This document shows, piece by piece, positions 58,759 to 64,000 of a stretch of DNA of 64,000 nt. The notes below the pieces were generated by a model. That model had not been told where the DNA came from. It worked only from the letters and a program-made list of their open reading frames with translations, and searched no databases. The DNA is from Lepturacanthus savala (Eukaryota; Chordata; Actinopteri; Scombriformes; Trichiuridae). Position 1 is the stretch's first letter. Each line of letters begins with the position of its first letter. The stretch spans positions 27,474,988 through 27,538,987 of the forward strand of contig CM060465.1 in NCBI GenBank assembly GCA_030544235.1. Direction: 5' to 3'. The position numbers were made by a program, and so were the translations under genes.

Positions 58759-60451
58759 AACAATTTCTCTTCCTAAAAGTGGAATATGTAAAATAAGCAG
58801 AACTTCAAAATCTAGTATCTCAAAATCATAGTTGCAACAAAAAAAAAGAACAATCCAGCTGTTGGGTTGCCAGGTTTGTTGCCAATTGCATCAAGTGATC
58901 TGCCTGCACCAATCAAACAGGGTTTCAACTAATCAATACATTTTAAAACAGTATTTAACATTAGCTCTGCTCTGTCACCTGTGTGAATACTGCTAGCTAG
59001 AGCATGGGTGTCAAACATGCAGCTCCGGATGGCACTGGATGGCTGCATGAGTAAGTGTGATTAAAAATGTTCCAGTTCCTGTTTCTACAGAAATATGACA
59101 TCATTGAGAATCTTTCAGGGCTCAAGAGATAAAATACTTGCAGTTTTGATTTGTAAATGCTTTCAAATATCTTGTATTTATTATATTTAGTCCAATAGTG
59201 AGTAGAATTATCTTGGATGAACTTATTCCATTGGAAGATAATTTGACCTATTTCACATTTTTCAAAGATTTGAGACAAAAAAAAATGTCCATAATATGAA
59301 ATGGACAACATTAAGATAAATACCAAAACAATTTAATATAGATGTTTTAAGTTTGATATGAGCCCATCTAACATTTTTCACCGATATATTCTGTTTTTTT
59401 TCTTCTTCAGTCACTCTGCTTCTGTGATTCATAACACACTGTTCGCTGGGATTTTGAAACTGCTGCAGGACAGATAGACACATACAAGCTTCTATGAGTT
59501 TTTATTCATCTCATCAGAGTATTGTCAACATGCCTTAATCAGGAGTGAAGTGCAGGCACAAATATCAATAACAATAATTAAAAAGAAATCCCCTAAATGC
59601 ATGAGGCTGGCAGTTCATAATCAAAATGTTTAGTGTTTTATTTTTAATATCAGAGACTTCATGTAGAATACCTGTAGAATACATGTCTGCTCATCTGACC
59701 ATATCCCTATATATCTATCTAGACTATGTGTGATGTTTTTATTAAAATAATTATTTCTTGAACTACACAGCAGTGCTCTCGGACCTGTCAGAACTGTAGT
59801 TACAAACTGCAGCTTACATCACCATCTGGTGGTTGAAATCTTTCAGGGCGCTTCTTTTGTAGGAGAAATGTAGATAGATAATTAGTAATATAAATCCAGG
59901 AGATATTAGAGAAATATAGAGTGCATGCATTTTAAATATTTAAAAAAAACTTCCATTATATCCCATTATTTTGAATAAAATAATAATTAGGATTCTTTTT
60001 TTACAATGACCTTAAGAGTAAAAAGATGGTTTGAAATTTATAACAGTAGCAAAACATCTTTAGGAACTATTTATGCTTATATTATACAATACATGCTTTT
60101 CAACCTACATATATGTATGTATAACACTGAAGGGATTATTATAGTCACAAAATTGCATTAGCATGGAATTACCAACTGTCAAGTGAATGACAAGAAATCT
60201 TTGTGCGTTTAGCTTGTCTCACATTCAACCATAAATCTCTAAGTTCCAACAGCCGTAGACAAAGAAGGCCACTAGGTAACAGCACAAAAAACCTAATTAA
60301 AAAATATTTTTTAAAGAGTCCCTAAAAAATATTTGATGTTTTTTAAAATACCAGATATGTTTGGCATATAAGATGTGCATTCACAAGTTGTTCAATGGGA
60401 ACTTCGGATGAGAAGAAGTGTGAAATGTCCACAGATCCTGATTGATCCTGA
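58756..60451. other. Gene-free spacer
   Basis: AT-rich with no gene seen. A sequence at 59004 (CATGGGTGTCAAACATGCAG) resembles one end of the hAT-like element at 37964, but no matching right end is visible. Confidence 0.5.
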
Positions 60452-63400
60452 TTAATCGGAGATGAGCTTGTTGCATGGAAGAAGAGGGCTGACGCCTATA
60501 TTCTTTGCACATTCGTTCTGGAGAAAGAAAATGGACAATGTGAGTTAGCTCAATGTTAAAGTTTTCTTAAAACTCAGCAAGGAAAGTTCTCTCATTTCAC
60601 ACCCACATCTATTTACACATTGTCTTATTAACAATAGCTATAATTATTTATTATAAAACCATTTAACTACACAGCAGAGCATCAGTCAGTAAATTTCTCT
60701 GGACTCAATGACGGTGTTTTATGCTTTTGAGCATTCTTGTCTTTTTTTTTTACCATGTAGTTGACGACATTGAGGTGGTAGGGGATCCCACCCATCTCGT
60801 CACATTTCTTTATATTGGTCCTTTCTGGATCTCCAGCAGCCAAAACAGGAGCGTCAGGGTCAGCCTGCAGCAGAGGAGCAGCAACATTCATCAGAGCAAT
60901 TAACTACAGTAGTTCTTCATTTTTTTATGTTTGCTTGCTTGCTGATACTAAAAATGGGCACCAAAGGTCACCAAAGGATGAATAGCCCCAGGCCTATTTT
61001 CCAGTTTTCCTGCTATAAATGACAAACAAATATTGAATATTTCTACAACCACAAAACCTTTATTTATCATTTAAACAAGACCAAACTGATTTAAATCAGG
61101 AAAAAAATGAAATTATCTAAAGTAAGTGCAATGCAAAGTTTAATGATTAATAAGAGTTCAAAGGTCAATTATTTGTTCTTAAAATCATAGAAATAAAACT
61201 GATTTCTGTAAGATGTATTCTGTAAAATGTTTAAAAAGGAGATTATAAAGGACCTAGTTAAATAATCGCACAAACAGCTCAAATCTAAATTACATATCAA
61301 AATAGTGGTTAGTTGCAGCCCTACTACTAATATTATATTAAACTATTTTCTTATTGTATTGACGATGTGGATATTGATGATATATATTGATGCTGTAGTA
61401 GTAACATTGTGTTTTACTACAAATAAAAAATACTTTTAGTGTTGTAGCTGAGTTTTTTTTCATGCAATATACGAATAAAACTCAATGCCACCTCTGTATC
61501 ATTATTATTATTATTATTATTTTGTATTATTATTATTATTATTTTGTATTTTAACAGGTTAACTCTACATCGATTCAGCGGCTGCTAGGATTTGTGCTTC
61601 TGCACCTAGTTTCAGCAAAGCTGGTAGGGCAGTTATAAATGACCAGATTTAAAGTGTAAAGTTTTGGGGCTTTTTTAGGCTTTGGGTCTAAAATCAAACC
61701 TCTTTTATTTAATGACTAACCATCCCACATTTAATCAGAAAGCCACTGCTAACATTTTTAGATATCTGATATGATATCACATGTACAAACTTCAACATGA
61801 ACCCAATACAGCTGGGTACAATCTGAGGTTTTTCTTTACCATTTATAATATCATCTTCAATATATCCATCCTGCTTTAGCTGTGTTCCTAGTGTCAATAC
61901 TGTGCATCTACTCACAGGGTCCAGACCTCTATGGATTGACATCAGGTCTGACAACCTGCCGTTGAACCCGGGAGCAAAGTTTTCTGGGTTGATCGCCACG
62001 AAACACTGACCCTGGAATCACAAAACAGACAACACGGTGACGCAAAACAAACAGCGGAGGGCTCATGGTGTGACGTAGCGTCACATGGCAAACGTCAGAG
62101 TTGCTTCTATTCAAGGTAACTGTGGCTGTCAAAGGTTGCGTTAATGTTATGCTTCCTGTGTGCCCTGCTAATCACCATAGTATAGTAAACATAAAGTGAA
62201 GACATCATTACGGCGTGTTATTATTATTCATCCTGCTGCTTTAGCTGTGTATTATCGCCCAAAGGAACTTGAAGTGGTTTAAATACTTTAATAAAATATT
62301 ATAACATATGTAGACCATAAAAACATTTGCTTTCATTTCATTTGCTTGCCAATTTTCCAGTGAATCCCCTGCAGGCTGCAACAAAACACGTCCAAATTAA
62401 AATTCCAAAATGTGGCTTGACACAACACGTTGTAAAGGATATCTTCATCCTATTAGTTTTTATAGTTTTCAGGTTTTGGGGAAAACCGAAAAAAACCTTA
62501 TCAAATGCAGAGAATATTATATTTATTAATCATTTCAATCAAAAAGGCCTTTTAAAAACTGAGATGCAGCAAATTTTCAATGAAGCAATGACACTTAACA
62601 TGTTTAATAGATTGAAGATCCTGGAACTTCTTTTCTTTCTTTATATTTGGCCACATTTATTGAGTTTAATGATATGCACAGCGCTTTATGTTAAATTATT
62701 ATTAAGAATTTAGAATAAATTAATATAAAACATTATAGCCTATAGCCTTCATCACCCACCAGTAGGAATTGATTCAAGGAAGTTTTTCTTGACTAAACCA
62801 AAAAATAAAACTGAGTAAAATGGACATTGTCCTATAGCGCATGAAGAGTCAGATCCTTTTAACTCAGGATTAAGGTGATTTTACCAGACATGACCAGCAT
62901 CATTAAGAGATGATTTAAGCCAAAAACTCAATGACCTAGGCCATTATGTGAAATTCATTAAGGGACTTGAATTCAATTTTTGTTTTTCATTTAGGCTATA
63001 ACTGTACGATCTTGCCAGTTTCTTTTTTTTCCAGAAATCTCCCCTTTAGTGTGTCATATCACAATCAACTACTAAAAAAAGAAAAAAAATGGGGTTAGGA
63101 TACCCATTTCAACACACAACACAAGCCAAAACAAAATCAACATACCAGGTCAGCGATGCGGTCAGTGACTTTCCACGTGCGGATGTTTTTGCTGTAATGG
63201 GCACCGGCCAAGATGCCACAGAACACTTCCACCATCATTGCCAGACCATAGCCTTTGTAGCCTCCTGAAGGAACCAACGGAGAAAGAACAATTCAATAAA
63301 GTTTCGTAAGGAGAGAAGGTGACTGCAAAATGTTACTATGACAGTTTCTGCCTCCAAATGTTGCTTGAAAAGTCCATAAAAAATATAAGATTCTTCCTTC

Positions 63401-63955
63401 ATTGAATCACTCAAATCAAATAGTGAGGATATAACATGCAGAAATACACATCTTTACTTCACTGAGTGCACATGAAACAGAAAGGGATAAGAAAAGCCTG
63501 TTAAAATCCTAAGCATTGAGTTTTATTCACATATTGTATGAGAAAACCTCAGCTACAACAATAAATAAAATTAGATTTAGCAATATTAAAGCTATATTTG
63601 CTCTGTAAAAGCAACATATTTGGATACCAGGTTCAAGTACATAACCATTGTGGTTGTAGAGATATTACATATTTATTATCATTTATAGCAGGAAAACTGC
63701 TGACATGATATTTGAGTGTGAACCAAAAGCAGTATAATTCCTTCATTTTGCTAACAATACACCGATAAAACGGACCAAACTGAGCAGATTGCCGCCAGCA
63801 GCTTTAGCCCATTTCCGACCTGTAGCTTCACAGCCGCCAATCGGCACCAGTCCTCCTCCATCCAGGACTCTCCTGGGGTCAGTGGTGAGCTTCCCATCAG
63901 CGTCACAGCCCCATCCCTCCGGGATGTCATCTCCACGGCGATCATGGAGCTCCAC
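60452..63955 (-). CDS. Type-2 malate/L-lactate dehydrogenase (Ldh_2) family oxidoreductase, C-terminal half
   Basis: Ldh_2 family enzymes are NAD(P)-dependent dehydrogenases of 2-hydroxy acids (malate, lactate, ureidoglycolate and similar), with a fold unrelated to classical LDH/MDH (family knowledge). Five exons join in frame: 63955-63820, 63264-63146, 62011-61916, 60864-60754, 60517-60452, giving 175 aa plus stop. The N-terminal half (about 180 aa) lies beyond the right edge. Typical family blocks are visible: IPEGWGCDADGKLTTDP, GGLVPIGG, GYKGYGLAMMVEVFCGILAG, then NPENFAPGFNGR and PVLAAGDPE. The C-terminus ends NKLISD. The first donor read here (GTCGGA) is weak, but the phase and family sequence support it. 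The substrate cannot be told from this half. Many bacterial members exist; the fish gene has spliced exons, so it is an established nuclear gene. Confidence 0.88.
61060..61560. repeat. Dispersed repeat, copy 2 (see 30690-31090)
   Basis: Ordered matches to 30690-31090. An ATT trinucleotide tract (61500-61545) lies in the 3' part. It is in an intron of the Ldh_2 gene. Confidence 0.7.
62620..62965. repeat. Dispersed repeat, copy 2 (see 19690-20135)
   Basis: Same order of blocks as the copy near zfc3h1. It lies in an intron of the Ldh_2 gene. Confidence 0.7.
63500..63600 (-). repeat. Short inverted fragment of the 30690/61060 repeat family
   Basis: On the minus strand it contains TTGTTGTAGCTGAGGTTTTC and AATAAAACTCAATGC, matching the 3' part of the other two copies. 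Confidence 0.6.
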
Positions 63956-64000
63956 CTGAGCACATTGAACAATAAGAAATTAAAGAGGGCAGTGCTGCTA

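Overview
This window comes from a ray-finned (teleost) fish nuclear genome. The sequence is AT-rich, its genes have many short exons with GT-AG introns, and it is full of fish-type dispersed repeats (Tc1/mariner-like and hAT-like short elements, tRNA-derived SINE-like copies, TA microsatellites). I assembled six protein-coding genes by joining exons by hand, checking splice signals and phase at every junction. Three are recognised with confidence: zfc3h1, tbc1d15 and tph2. In human these three lie in the same region of chromosome 12q21, so the block is conserved synteny.

Layout. Bases 674-19181 (minus) hold zfc3h1, 34 coding exons that join in frame to 2,059 codons; only the last few dozen codons lie beyond the left edge. 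Bases 19182-21134 are the divergent promoter region between zfc3h1 and tbc1d15. The zfc3h1 side has a TCTCGCGATA element and a long TA tract; the tbc1d15 side has NRF1-like and ETS-like sites. Bases 21135-32718 (plus) hold tbc1d15, 17 exons and 658 aa, with one predicted GC-AG intron and a hAT element in the intron between its two catalytic-finger exons. Bases 32719-38964 are intergenic, with repeats, a CpG-rich block and a strong RFX-type palindrome. Bases 39013-47800 (plus) hold tph2, 11 exons and 487 aa, complete with iron ligands. Bases 47801-51554 are intergenic.

The right part carries three minus-strand genes: a four-exon, 200-aa Bcl-2-family protein (51555-54071), a four-exon, 149-aa basic/acidic protein I do not recognise (56889-58266), and the C-terminal 175 aa of a type-2 malate/L-lactate dehydrogenase (Ldh_2) family oxidoreductase (60452-63955, continuing past the right edge).

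The genes do not form a pathway: nuclear RNA decay (ZFC3H1), Rab GTPase regulation (TBC1D15), neuronal serotonin synthesis (TPH2), apoptosis regulation (Bcl-2 type) and dehydrogenase metabolism. I saw no new multi-gene system. The most interesting items are regulatory or structural: the RFX/E-box palindrome and the hAT element upstream of tph2, a perfect 16-bp hairpin just after a weak tph2 splice donor, the GC-AG intron in tbc1d15, the unrecognised gene, and nested transposons.
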